Below are positions 36,812 through 45,280 of a stretch of 64,000 nucleotides of DNA, piece by piece. A program made the translations under genes and the position numbers. Within the stretch, counting starts at the first letter, position 1; every line of letters begins with the position of its first letter. The stretch lies in contig CAVONI010000009.1 in NCBI GenBank assembly GCA_963697285.1, positions 124,001 through 188,000 of the forward strand. The letters are read 5' to 3'. The notes beneath the pieces were generated by a model. That model saw only the letters and a program-made list of their open reading frames with translations. It was not told the DNA's origin and did not search any database. The stretch comes from JAEUQQ01 sp963697285 (GTDB lineage: Bacteria; Acidobacteriota; Vicinamibacteria; Vicinamibacterales; JAFNAJ01).

Positions 36812-37903
36812 TCAGCGTGGCCGGGCGCGCTCGCGGTCGAGATCCCGCTGGCGGAACGTCCACGACAGGGGGATTGAAACCGGGTTGAAGCACACCGTGT
36901 CGTCGCACGCCTGGTAGTCGAGGCGGCCGGAGACGACGACCACATCGTCGGGGCCGGGAGGCGGCGCCCCGCTGGGCCGTTGGTCGAGCACGACCTCCTG
37001 GGTCAGTCGGAACGCCTTGGTGTAGACCGGCGCGTCTTCATTCAGCGGCGCGAAGTGGTAAGTCTCCGAGGGTGGATACGTGGATGACAGCACGCGCACC
37101 CCCGGCGGAGGGGCCAGCGTCAGCGCCACAACCTTGTAGTTGGTCGCCCCGGGGGCATACACGTGCATCCCGGGCCGCGGCGTGATGTCGACGACCACTG
37201 ACACATGGCGTCCGACGGCCAGCGTGTCGTCACCGGCCCACGCGCGAAGGTCGAGGTGCGCTGTTGCGGCCGCCGTTGCGGGCCGCTCGGGCGTGTCACC
37301 GATCTTCATCAGGATGGTCGAGACCGTCGTGCGTTCCTGGTAGACCGTCTCGAAGAAACGTGCCGTCACGCGTCCACGCCGGTCGAGCACGAAGGTGCCG
37401 GGAAACGGCACGCCGAACGCCAGCGTGCCCGGCTGTATCGTGGTGTTCAACAACCCGAAACCCCTGATGGTCGCCGAGCCTGGATCAGAGAGCAGCGGAT
37501 ACGTGATCGCGCGCCGCGCCGCGAAATCGGCGAGCACCTCGCGCGAGTCGTACGTCACCACTGCCAGTCCGAGTCCCTGGGCCTGCAGTTCGTTGACGCG
37601 GCTTTGCAACTCCACGAGTTGCGTTTTGCAGTACGGTCACCAGTCGGCCGAACGGGCGAACACCAGCAGCGCGCCCTTCGGACCGAGAATCGAGGCGAGG
37701 TTCCTCGTCACGCCTGCCTGGTCGACGAGGCTGAACGCCGGTACCGCGTCGCCAACCTGCGGGCCGAGTCTCTGCACGTCGATCGCCGCGGCCGGCGCGG
37801 GCGCCTGTTGCTGCCCGGCGACCATGGCCGGCGACGCCAGCGCGACTGCAAAACCAAAGCCCACCAGCCAACACCAGCCACCCGCATGTCGCACTCGCGT
37901 CAC
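36812..37903 (-). CDS. Thioredoxin-fold/DsbD-alpha fusion, probable selenoprotein (in-frame TGA as Sec)
   Basis: Reading through one TGA (37637-37639) gives a 363-residue protein with no frameshift. Start GTG 37903 has GGAGG at 37909-37913; a signal segment (LVGFGFAVALASPAMVAG) follows. Residues 45-190 form an AhpC/TSA-like thioredoxin fold: GDAVPAFSLVDQAG, LLVFARSADW, then residue 89 (TGA) followed by PYCKTQLVELQ. The TGA thus stands where the N-terminal active-site Cys of a CxxC motif belongs, giving U-P-Y-C. Residues about 215-350 form a DsbD N-terminal (alpha)-like domain ending YQACDDTVCFNPVSIPLSW with its Cys pair. A hairpin at 37606-37622 lies at the distance expected for a bacterial SECIS. 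The alternative is a gene broken by a nonsense mutation. Role: periplasmic thiol/selenol redox. Confidence 0.82.
37606..37639 (-). promoter_or_regulatory. Candidate bacterial SECIS element after the TGA
   Basis: On the minus strand the TGA (37639-37637) is followed 14 bases later by a perfect 7-bp stem, GCAACTC and GAGTTGC, closed by the 3-base loop GTG. The loop begins 21 bases after the TGA and contains G-U, both within the range known for bacterial SECIS hairpins read by SelB. Confidence 0.68.
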
Positions 37904-38348
37904 ACCCGCCTCCACATCCCTGCTGCCGAAACAGTCCCCGCACGAATCTCGCACGATCCAGACCTACTCCGGGCCTCGAACAAGCTCACTTCCTGCATGG
38001 CTGCACCGGGATGGACGACAGGACACAACGCCGTCAACGTCTGATTGCTGTGCGTGACAGCATACACGGTCGCCATGGTCGTGAGGCGCGGTCACCACTC
38101 CGGGAGTGATTTCGCGCTCTTCGAATCGAGGCGTACGTGCGGGATGGGCACGCGGAGTTCATGCGCGCGTAGCCGTAGATCCCTGGCTGCGACAATTCAC
38201 CGCATTCCCGCGCGCCCCACCCCTCGCTAGACTCCCTTCGTCTCAGGTGACCACTGCTCGCCCGCCACACCCGGGCGGCCGTGTCGGCGCCGGTGTGGAT
38301 GCCACCTTGGTGGTGCATCGCTCTCACGACAGCAAGGAAGCTCGTGCC
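37904..38348. other. Divergent intergenic stretch
   Basis: About 445 bases between the selenoprotein gene (minus) and the TonB receptor (plus). I see no gene. It contains the palindrome CACTCC-G-GGAGTG (38096-38108), which also occurs at 28690, and should hold both promoters. Confidence 0.5.
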
Positions 38349-40703
38349 ATGACATTCGTACCCATCCGCCTTCACGCCTCCCTTGCCCACGCGCTCACGC
38401 TGGCCTGCCTGCTCACGGTGGCCAGCATCGTGGCCGACGCACAGGGCGTCGCGACAGGTCGCATCACCGGCGTCGTAACCGATCGCACGGGCGCCGCCAT
38501 TGCATCTGCCACGGTCGAACTTCGCGCTGAGCTGGCTGCGACGCGTGTCACGACGACGAGCGGTGCGGACGGCTCGTTCGTCTTCGAGGCGGTCACGCCA
38601 GGGCGGCACATCGTCGTGGTCGCGGCGCCAGGGTTCGAATCGGCACACCGTGAGGTCGCCGTGTCGGCCCAGTCGGTGTCGGTCGCCAGCGTGACCCTCG
38701 AGATCGCCCGGCGAATGGTGACAGTCGAGGTCACTGCCCCTGCAACTGCCAGGCCGCTCGTCATCGAAACCGATCCGCGGACGCCGCGCCAGCCGCTTCC
38801 CGCGCACGACGGCGCCGATTACCTGAAGACCATTCCCGGGTTCTCGGTCATTCGCAAGGGCGGCACCGACGGTGATCCCGTCCTGCGCGGGATGGCCGGC
38901 TCACGCCTCGGCATCCTCCTGGATGGCGAGGGCGTGCTCGGGGGATGCGGCAACCGCATGGATCCGCCAACGGCGTACGCGTTCCCTGGCGCGTACGACC
39001 GCATCACCGTCCTCAAGGGACCGCAGACCGTGCTGCACGGCCCCGGCAACTCGGCGGGCGTGGTCTTGTTCGAGCGCGATCGCTCGGCCGGCGCGCAGCA
39101 GGGGGTGCACATCTATGCGTCGCCAACGTTCGGCAGCTTCGGGCGCAACGACCAGGCCGCCGAGATCAAGATGGGCACCACCAAGGCGTACGTGCAGCTG
39201 TCGGCCACCCGCACGGCCATGGACGACTACGCTGACGGACGCGATGCCGAGGTCCACTCGCGGTACGAGCGCTGGAGCACGAACGGCGCGCTGGGCTGGA
39301 CGCCCGACACCGCGACACGCATCGAGATCTCGGGCGCGCTCAGCGACGGCGAGGCGGCGTACGCCGACCGCGCCATGGACGGCGTCGCGTTCTCGCGCCA
39401 GAACCTCGGGCTCCGCCTCGAACGGAGGAATATCTCGCCGATGATCCAGAACGTCGAGGGACAGGCCTACTACAACTACGTCGATCACGTGATGGACAAC
39501 TACAGCCTGCGGCAGTTCACGGCGTCGATGATGATGCCCAGGCCTGCGGTGTCGAACCCCGATCGGCGCACGGTCGGTGGCCGCGTGTCGTCGGGCCTGC
39601 AGTTCGGGACGTCGACGCTCGCCACGGTCGGCATCGACTGGCAGGGCAATCGCCACGCATTGCGATCCTCGTCGAACCAGCCGGCCGATCCCTACGATGC
39701 GAAGGCACGAACACGCGACGCGTCGTTCGACAACGTTGGCGTCTACGGTGAGGTGGCACGTGCCATGGGGGCGAACGCACGCCTCGTCGCCGGAGGCCGC
39801 ATCGATTGGTGGACGGGCCGTGACGCGCGGACGACCATCACGACGGCTGGCACCGCGTTCCCGAATCCGACGGCAGGTCTCGAGCGACGCGATACGCTCG
39901 TCAGCGGCTTCGGACGTTACGAGCACGTCCTCGCCTCGGGGGTCACGGTCTACGCCGGCGTCGGGCACGTCGAGCGGGCGCCAGACTTCTGGGAACTCGT
40001 GAGCAAGGAGAGCACGCGGTCGCTCAGCGCCTTCGAGACACGTCCCGAGCACACGACGCAACTCGACACCGGTCTGCTCTACCGCGGCGGCCCTGTCTCG
40101 GGATCCGTGTCGGTGTTTGTCAACGATATCCGCGACTACATCCTCGTGCAGAGCAACTACGAGAAGACGATGACGACCGGCGGCATGGGGATGGGGACGA
40201 CCGCCACGCGCAGGACGACGGTGTCGCGGAACGTCGATGCGTCGATGCTGGGCGGCGAGGCGTCGCTGGCATGGGCCATCACGAAGGTGGTCTCGATCGA
40301 CACCAGCGTGGCCTACACCAGGGGCACGAACGACACCGACGGCCTCCCGCTCGCGCAGCAGCCGCCGCTGGAGACGCGCGTCGGCCTGCAGTACACCGGT
40401 GAGCGCTGGGCGCTCGGCGCACTCACGCGCCTCGTCGGCGAACAGGATCGCTACGCGCTCAACCAGGGCAACATCGTCGGTCAGGATCTCGGCCCGACGT
40501 CGCGCTTCGGCGTGGTGTCGCTGAACGGACGCTGGCGCGCCTCGAAACTGATCAGTGTGTCTGCCGGCGTCGACAACCTGCTCGACGCGACGTATGCCGA
40601 GTTCATCAGCCGCAGCGGCGCGAACGTCCCGGGCTTCACGACGACCACGCGCGTGAACGAACCCGGCCGCACCGCCTGGATAAGTCTCGACCTGCGTCGC
40701 TAG
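38349..40703 (+). CDS. TonB-dependent copper receptor (NosA/OprC-like)
   Basis: A 784-residue outer-membrane receptor. Start ATG 38349 has AAGGAAG at 38334-38340. A signal peptide (ALTLACLLTVASIVADAQ) is followed by a carboxypeptidase-regulatory-like domain (residues 33-120: ITGVVTDRTGAAIASATVEL). The plug domain carries the copper-receptor hallmark LDGEGVLGGCGNRMDPPTAY and GAYDRITVLKGPQTVLHGPG near residues 190-235. The 22-strand barrel follows, with Met-rich EKTMTTGGMGMG near 600 that may bind copper, and a C-terminus ending WISLDLRR. The regulatory-like domain in front of a copper receptor fits Acidobacteria. It neighbours a redox two-component system and a thiol redox protein. Confidence 0.9.
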   Translation: MTFVPIRLHASLAHALTLACLLTVASIVADAQGVATGRITGVVTDRTGAAIASATVELRAELAATRVTTTSGADGSFVFEAVTPGRHIVVVAAPGFESAHREVAVSAQSVSVASVTLEIARRMVTVEVTAPATARPLVIETDPRTPRQPLPAHDGADYLKTIPGFSVIRKGGTDGDPVLRGMAGSRLGILLDGEGVLGGCGNRMDPPTAYAFPGAYDRITVLKGPQTVLHGPGNSAGVVLFERDRSAGAQQGVHIYASPTFGSFGRNDQAAEIKMGTTKAYVQLSATRTAMDDYADGRDAEVHSRYERWSTNGALGWTPDTATRIEISGALSDGEAAYADRAMDGVAFSRQNLGLRLERRNISPMIQNVEGQAYYNYVDHVMDNYSLRQFTASMMMPRPAVSNPDRRTVGGRVSSGLQFGTSTLATVGIDWQGNRHALRSSSNQPADPYDAKARTRDASFDNVGVYGEVARAMGANARLVAGGRIDWWTGRDARTTITTAGTAFPNPTAGLERRDTLVSGFGRYEHVLASGVTVYAGVGHVERAPDFWELVSKESTRSLSAFETRPEHTTQLDTGLLYRGGPVSGSVSVFVNDIRDYILVQSNYEKTMTTGGMGMGTTATRRTTVSRNVDASMLGGEASLAWAITKVVSIDTSVAYTRGTNDTDGLPLAQQPPLETRVGLQYTGERWALGALTRLVGEQDRYALNQGNIVGQDLGPTSRFGVVSLNGRWRASKLISVSAGVDNLLDATYAEFISRSGANVPGFTTTTRVNEPGRTAWISLDLRR

Positions 40704-40704
40704 A

Positions 40705-40749
40705 AGGGGTCACGTCTTTCATTGCAGCATTTTTCAAGACCTGACCCCT
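40705..40749. terminator. Bidirectional hairpin between converging genes
   Basis: Arms AGGGGTCACGTCTT and AAGACCTGACCCCT (13 of 14 pairs) with a 17-base loop that contains a T-run. It begins 2 bases after the receptor stop and ends 11 bases before the response-regulator stop, so it can end transcription from both sides. Confidence 0.7.
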
Positions 40750-40759
40750 CGCTGCCCCA

Positions 40760-41302
40760 TCAGCGCGGCGACGGATACTTGAGCAACTTGCGCTGCAGCG
40801 AACGGCGATGCAGGCCCAGCAGGCGTGCGGCCTGCGAGATGTTGCCGTCGCAGTCGTGCAGCACGCGCTGGATGTGTTCCCACTCGACCCTCGCGAGCGA
40901 AGGCACGTCGTCCAGCGATGACGCCGATGCGGGCGCGGCGCCTCCCTCGAGCGCCGCGAGGATCTGGTCGGCGTGGGCGGGCTTTGCCAGGTAGTGCCGC
41001 GCACCCAGCCGCATCGCCTCGAGCGCCGTCGCGATGCTGCCGTACCCGGTGAGGACGACGACCGCCGTCGTGGGGTCGAGCGCGACGAGTTCCCTGACCA
41101 CGTCGAGCCCGGAAGCGTGCGGCAACCTGAGATCGACTACCGCGAGTTCGGGGGTGTCGACCCGCGCCTGGGCAATCGCCGCCTCGGCCGTCCCGGCCTC
41201 GAAGACGACCAGGCCACGATCGCGCAACGCCCGCGCCAGCCTCGTCCGGAACGTCTCGTCGTCCTCGACCAGCAACAGCGTGCGGGCCGACTCGGCCTCC
41301 AT
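40760..41302 (-). CDS. Response regulator, RegA/PrrA/ActR type
   Basis: A 180-residue regulator. The receiver domain has LLLVEDDETFRTRLARALRD (acidic pair), the phospho-acceptor Asp in ELAVVDLRLPHASGLDV, the Thr in VVVLTGYGSIATALEAMRLG and the Lys in HYLAKPAH. After a short Pro/Ala linker comes a Fis-type helix-turn-helix (EWEHIQRVLHDCDGNISQAA, RLLGLHRRSLQRKLLKYPSP), the RegA signature. The start is 2 bases from the kinase stop. It would control respiration or other redox genes. Confidence 0.9.
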   Translation of the reverse strand: MEAESARTLLLVEDDETFRTRLARALRDRGLVVFEAGTAEAAIAQARVDTPELAVVDLRLPHASGLDVVRELVALDPTTAVVVLTGYGSIATALEAMRLGARHYLAKPAHADQILAALEGGAAPASASSLDDVPSLARVEWEHIQRVLHDCDGNISQAARLLGLHRRSLQRKLLKYPSPR

Positions 41303-41304
41303 CG

Positions 41305-42657
41305 TCACCCTCCTGTTCCCTGGTCGGCCGGCAGCCGCAGCGTCACCGTCGTGCCAACGCCGACGGTGGAGTCGATCTGCAGCGAGCCTCCGAGCTGCTC
41401 GGCAACCGAGCAGGCCAGGAAGACGCCAAGCCCAAGTCCCTGCCCGGGTGCCTTCGTCGTGAAGAAGGGCTCGTCCACCCGTGCGAGCACCTCGGCGTTC
41501 ATCCCGTGGCCGTGGTCCTCGACGGTGATCCACAACGCCTCATCGTCCTCGCGAGCACGAAGCGCAATCCGTGCATCGCCCGACGACGCATCGAGCGCGT
41601 TGCGGAGCAGCGCGACGAACACACGTACCAGGTCGTCGTGCGGCAGCGCCGGGTAGGTTGAGGCGTTCGCCACGTGGATCTCGATGCGTGCCGCATCCGC
41701 GGCGGGCAGCTCCCGGCAGGCGTCCTGGAACGCCGCAGCGACGACGAGCGGCCGCGCGTCGAGGGCGCGTCCCCGTGCGCGCCCGCTCATCTCGTCGAGC
41801 ATCCGGTGACAGCGACCAACCTCGCGCGCGATCAGTGCGGCGTCGCCGGCGCAGGCGTGCTCGTGCGGGCACCTCGACTGTCGCGCCGTGCGTTCGATCT
41901 CGCGCGCCGTCACGGCGATGGTGGCCAGCGGCGTCGAGAGTTCATGCGCCGCGCCCGCGGCGAGCGTCGTCAGCGCGGCGAGGCGTTCGTTCCGGCCGGC
42001 TTGTGCACGGACCTCGGCCAGTTCCTGTTCGCGCCGTGCCAGCACGCCGGCCACCTGGCTCACGAAGTGCGCGATGAGCGACGAAGTGGCCGCGAAGGCG
42101 ACCCACATGCCCGTCACGTGCGAATCGAAGGCGCTCGACGACGCACTGTGATCGTGGGCACCGGGCATCGTTGCCGTCGTGCCGTTCAGCACGAGCACCC
42201 CGAACCCGCCGATCGAGAGTGCGGTGACCGTCCAGGCCCATCGCGGCCCGAGCAGCACGGCCGCAAACGTGATGTGCACCAGGTAGACGACCGTGCCGGG
42301 GTTGGTCGAACCTCCGGCGAGGAACAAGAGTCCTGTCAGCAGGACGGTGTCGAGCACGAGCACAGCGCCGACAACCTCGGGCCGGGCAGCGACGGATCGT
42401 CGCGTCGCGCGCCGGAGCGCCACGTTCGTGGCGGCCATCGCCACGATCAGCACGAGGAACGGCGCCAGCGACACGCCTCCGGTCAGGCCACCGGCAACAC
42501 CGAACGGAAGGGCGAGGAACGCAACGAGCGCCAGCCACCGAAGGCGGATCAGCCACGGCAGGGCGGCACCCGCGGCGCTGTCGCCCGTCACCACAGGTGT
42601 GTGGCGGCCGCGCGCAGCAACCGGCGTGGCGAGGGGCGCACTGACTGGCGATGTCAT
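41305..42657 (-). CDS. Sensor histidine kinase, RegB/PrrB/ActS type
   Basis: A 450-residue membrane kinase. Six hydrophobic helices (residues about 33-205) include LFLAGGSTNPGTVVYLVHI, matching the quinone-sensing loop GGxxNP of RegB. The H-box is GAAHELSTPLATIAV. A Cys in REVGRCHRMLDEM lies at the place of the redox-active Cys of RegB, and an extra CPHEHAC occurs before it. ATP-binding motifs: LLRNALDAS (N box), VEDHGHGM (G1) and GQGLGLGVFLA (G2). It senses the quinone pool or redox state and phosphorylates the downstream regulator. It starts 17 bases after the NHL gene stop, so a four-gene operon is likely. Confidence 0.9.
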   Translation of the reverse strand: MTSPVSAPLATPVAARGRHTPVVTGDSAAGAALPWLIRLRWLALVAFLALPFGVAGGLTGGVSLAPFLVLIVAMAATNVALRRATRRSVAARPEVVGAVLVLDTVLLTGLLFLAGGSTNPGTVVYLVHITFAAVLLGPRWAWTVTALSIGGFGVLVLNGTTATMPGAHDHSASSSAFDSHVTGMWVAFAATSSLIAHFVSQVAGVLARREQELAEVRAQAGRNERLAALTTLAAGAAHELSTPLATIAVTAREIERTARQSRCPHEHACAGDAALIAREVGRCHRMLDEMSGRARGRALDARPLVVAAAFQDACRELPAADAARIEIHVANASTYPALPHDDLVRVFVALLRNALDASSGDARIALRAREDDEALWITVEDHGHGMNAEVLARVDEPFFTTKAPGQGLGLGVFLACSVAEQLGGSLQIDSTVGVGTTVTLRLPADQGTGG

Positions 42658-42674
42658 CTCGGAGCCCGCCCCGA

Positions 42675-43829
42675 CTACCTCTGCAACGGCACCGCGCACA
42701 GCCGGTGGTTGTCGAGGTCTGCGATCCACAACCAGCCGGCGTGCACCAGCACCGCAGCGGGGCGATTGAGGTGCGACGCGTCGTTTCCCGGCTGACCGTC
42801 GACGCCCGCGACCGTGGTCACCGTGCCCTTTGAATCGATCGCCAGCACGCGGTGCGACTTCATGTCGGCGACGTACAGCGTGCCGTCGGGCCCCGAGGCG
42901 ACCCCGTGCGGGGTCGCCAGCCCTCCGCGCACGTCGATCTCGCCGAGGGATTCGCCAGCCCGCCACGTGCGCAGGCGATTCGCGCCTGCATCGGCGATCA
43001 CCATTCGACCGTCCGTCATCCAGGCGATGTCCATCGGATAGACGAGGGCATCTGCCTTCGTCCCCGCGACGGTGTCGACGATGCCATCCCTGAGGCGGCG
43101 GATGCTCGCGTTGCCGATGTCGGGCGTGTAGAGCGAGCCGTCGGTGCCCCACAGGGCCGCGTGCGGCGAGTTGAACTTCGCCTGCGCAGCAGGTCCATCC
43201 GCGCCGCCTGACACTCCGGGCACGCCGGCCAGCGTCGTGACCTCGTATCCGCCCGCCACGCCCGTGCGGGGCGTCAGCAGTCGCAAGGCGTGGCCCTCGG
43301 CCTCGGCCACGGCGATGCGACCGTCTGGCATCGTGCCCACGCCGTGCGGCGATGCGAAGCGCGCCGTTGCCGCAGCACCATCCTCATGCCCCTTGCGATC
43401 GGGTGCGCCCGCAAGCGTACGCACGCGGCCGTCCTTCGAGACGCTGCGGATCGCGTGGTTGTAGATGTCAGACACCACGACGCCGTCCGGACCGAAGGGC
43501 GCCAGCCGGATCGGCTTGTTGAAGCGCGCCTCGGCGCCGACGCCGTCGGCGAAGCCGGCGGTGCCGTTGCCGGCGACGAGCGTCATCACCACGGCATTCG
43601 CCGAATCGCCGGCGACTGGCGCGGGTGGTGCCGGCGCAGGGGCGTGGTGTTGTGGAACGGCGTGCGGTGTTGGCGCCGTCGCCTCGACAGCGCCGATGGT
43701 CAAGGCGCAGGCCGCGATCACCGCGAGTGTCAACGCGCCGCAATGGGGGATGCGTCGCGAGACATACAGGTCAGTGGGCGGGCCGCACGGGGGTGCGGCC
43801 CCTACGGGGACGAATGGCATTGGGCTCAT
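42675..43829 (-). CDS. NHL-repeat beta-propeller protein, secreted
   Basis: A 384-residue protein. The only ATG that fits (43829) overlaps the upstream peptidase stop (ATGA). The first 20 codons then run through a copy of the dispersed hairpin repeat, so the original start may have been displaced. A hydrophobic segment (LTLAVIAACALTIGAVEA) acts as signal. Four to six NHL repeats follow: FNKPIRLAPFGPDGVVVSDI, FASPHGVGTMPDGRIAVAEA, FNSPHAALWGTDGSLYTPDI, LATPHGVASGPDGTLYVADM. Propellers of this kind bind ligands or proteins; no catalytic residues are recognised. Confidence 0.83.
   Translation of the reverse strand: MSPMPFVPVGAAPPCGPPTDLYVSRRIPHCGALTLAVIAACALTIGAVEATAPTPHAVPQHHAPAPAPPAPVAGDSANAVVMTLVAGNGTAGFADGVGAEARFNKPIRLAPFGPDGVVVSDIYNHAIRSVSKDGRVRTLAGAPDRKGHEDGAAATARFASPHGVGTMPDGRIAVAEAEGHALRLLTPRTGVAGGYEVTTLAGVPGVSGGADGPAAQAKFNSPHAALWGTDGSLYTPDIGNASIRRLRDGIVDTVAGTKADALVYPMDIAWMTDGRMVIADAGANRLRTWRAGESLGEIDVRGGLATPHGVASGPDGTLYVADMKSHRVLAIDSKGTVTTVAGVDGQPGNDASHLNRPAAVLVHAGWLWIADLDNHRLCAVPLQR
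43780..43801 (+). repeat. Dispersed hairpin repeat, copy 8 (inside a coding N-terminus)
   Basis: Arms GGGCCGCAC and GTGCGGCCC with loop GGGG, followed by CTAC. It lies within the first codons of the NHL gene. Confidence 0.82.
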
Positions 43830-45280
43830 TTGGGGTCCGGGACGACGGGGGTCTTGTAGGTCTGCTCGAGGGCGGCGATGTACTCGCCGAACAGGGCGCG
43901 GGTGCCGTCGAACTCGCGCTTCACCGCGGCGCGGTAGTCGGGACGCGTCGCGAAATCGAAGAGCAGCGCGGTCATCGCCTGCGCCTGGACGGTGAACCCG
44001 TTGTGGCCGACGGGCCTGAAGTTGTCGGCCTCCATCTCGTAGGTGTGGTTCGGATGGTCGGACGTGTAGCCGCTGAAGCCGACCCCGGGGATATCGCGCG
44101 ACACGCTGCCGCTCTCTTCGTATCCTTCGGGCTTGCCGGGTTCGTCCTTCACCTTCCCCGCCCCGAACTGCTTCAGGTACGCGAACCCGACCTCGGCAAG
44201 CGTCGCCACCGAGATGCCGTCGCGCAGCTCGCCGTAGGTCTCGATCTTCACCTTCGTGCCGGTCGCCAGCGCCGCGGCCTTCGCGGCGTTGTCGACGAAC
44301 TCGCGCACGGTCTTCAGGTACACCTCGTCGGGATAGCGGATGTAGAAGTCGGCCTGCGCGCGATCGGGCACGACGTTCGGCGCGGCGCCGCCCTCGGTGA
44401 TCACGCCCTGGATGCTCGTCTCGGGACGCATGTTGGCGCGCACGGCGTCGATGTTGCCGAACAGGAGCGTCACGGCCGTCAGCGCGTTGCGACCGTTCCA
44501 CGCGCTCATCTGGTGCGCAGGCGCGCCGCTGAAGGTGTACCGCACGCCGTCGATGTTCAGGCAGCAGGTGCCGAACCCGGGAGCCGGGCGGTTGGTGAGG
44601 GGCACGGCGTGGCTCCGGACGATGACGTCGGCACCGTTGAAGACGCCGGCCTTGTGCATCACGGTCTTGGCGTTGGGATCCTGCAGTTCCTCGGCGGGCG
44701 TGCCGTAGACAATCACATTGCCGGGCACCCTGGCCGCAATCAGGTGCTCCTTGATGGCGACGGCTGCCGCGATGCCGATCGGGCCCTGCGCGCAGTGCTG
44801 GTCGCCGTGGAACGCGCCCTGCGTCCCGCGCAGCGCGTCGTACTCGACGATGATCCCGAGGTTCGGGCCACCGGGCAGGCCGGTCCAACGGGCGACGAAC
44901 GCGGTATCGAACCCGGCCGCCCCGACCTGCACCTCGAACCCGTGGCTCCGCAGGTTCGCGGCAAGCTTCTCGACCGAGCGATGCTCCTTGTAGCCCACCT
45001 CCGGGTTCCTGCAGATGTCGTCAGACAGCGCGAGCAGCTCGTCGCGCATGAGGGCCTTCGCCCGCGCGACCACGGCATCGCGCGTGGCATTCGGCCCCGT
45101 CAGCGTCGCCACGAGCTTCGGCACATCGAGCGACTGCTGCATCGCCGCCATCTTCTGCAGCACCCCGCGCGCGGCCTCGCGCTGGGTCGGCGTCTCCTGT
45201 GCCCTCGCGGGTGCCGCAAGGGATAGGCCAAGAACCAGGGGCAGCAGGCAGACTGACACTCGCGGCACCACACGTCGCAT
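43826..45280 (-). CDS. M20-family amidohydrolase (AbgB-like), secreted
   Basis: A 484-residue zinc hydrolase. Start ATG 45280 has GGAGG at 45288-45292 and a signal peptide (VSVCLLPLVLGLSLAAPARA). Catalytic features: NPEVGYKEHRS, GIIVEYDALRG, GAFHGDQHCAQGP (metal ligands), TPAEELQ (Glu) and a C-terminal SDHPNHTYEMEADNF. The dimerisation domain sits in the middle (FSGAPAHQMSAWNGRNALTA). Relatives cut the amide bond of p-aminobenzoyl-glutamate or of acylated amino acids; the substrate here is unknown. First gene of a probable operon with the NHL protein and the RegB/RegA pair. Confidence 0.88.
   Translation of the reverse strand: MRRVVPRVSVCLLPLVLGLSLAAPARAQETPTQREAARGVLQKMAAMQQSLDVPKLVATLTGPNATRDAVVARAKALMRDELLALSDDICRNPEVGYKEHRSVEKLAANLRSHGFEVQVGAAGFDTAFVARWTGLPGGPNLGIIVEYDALRGTQGAFHGDQHCAQGPIGIAAAVAIKEHLIAARVPGNVIVYGTPAEELQDPNAKTVMHKAGVFNGADVIVRSHAVPLTNRPAPGFGTCCLNIDGVRYTFSGAPAHQMSAWNGRNALTAVTLLFGNIDAVRANMRPETSIQGVITEGGAAPNVVPDRAQADFYIRYPDEVYLKTVREFVDNAAKAAALATGTKVKIETYGELRDGISVATLAEVGFAYLKQFGAGKVKDEPGKPEGYEESGSVSRDIPGVGFSGYTSDHPNHTYEMEADNFRPVGHNGFTVQAQAMTALLFDFATRPDYRAAVKREFDGTRALFGEYIAALEQTYKTPVVPDPK

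Noticed and set aside
40705..40749. Mobile miniature element
   Set aside because: Could be one, but position between two converging stops and the strong stem are better explained as a bidirectional terminator; no second copy in the window.
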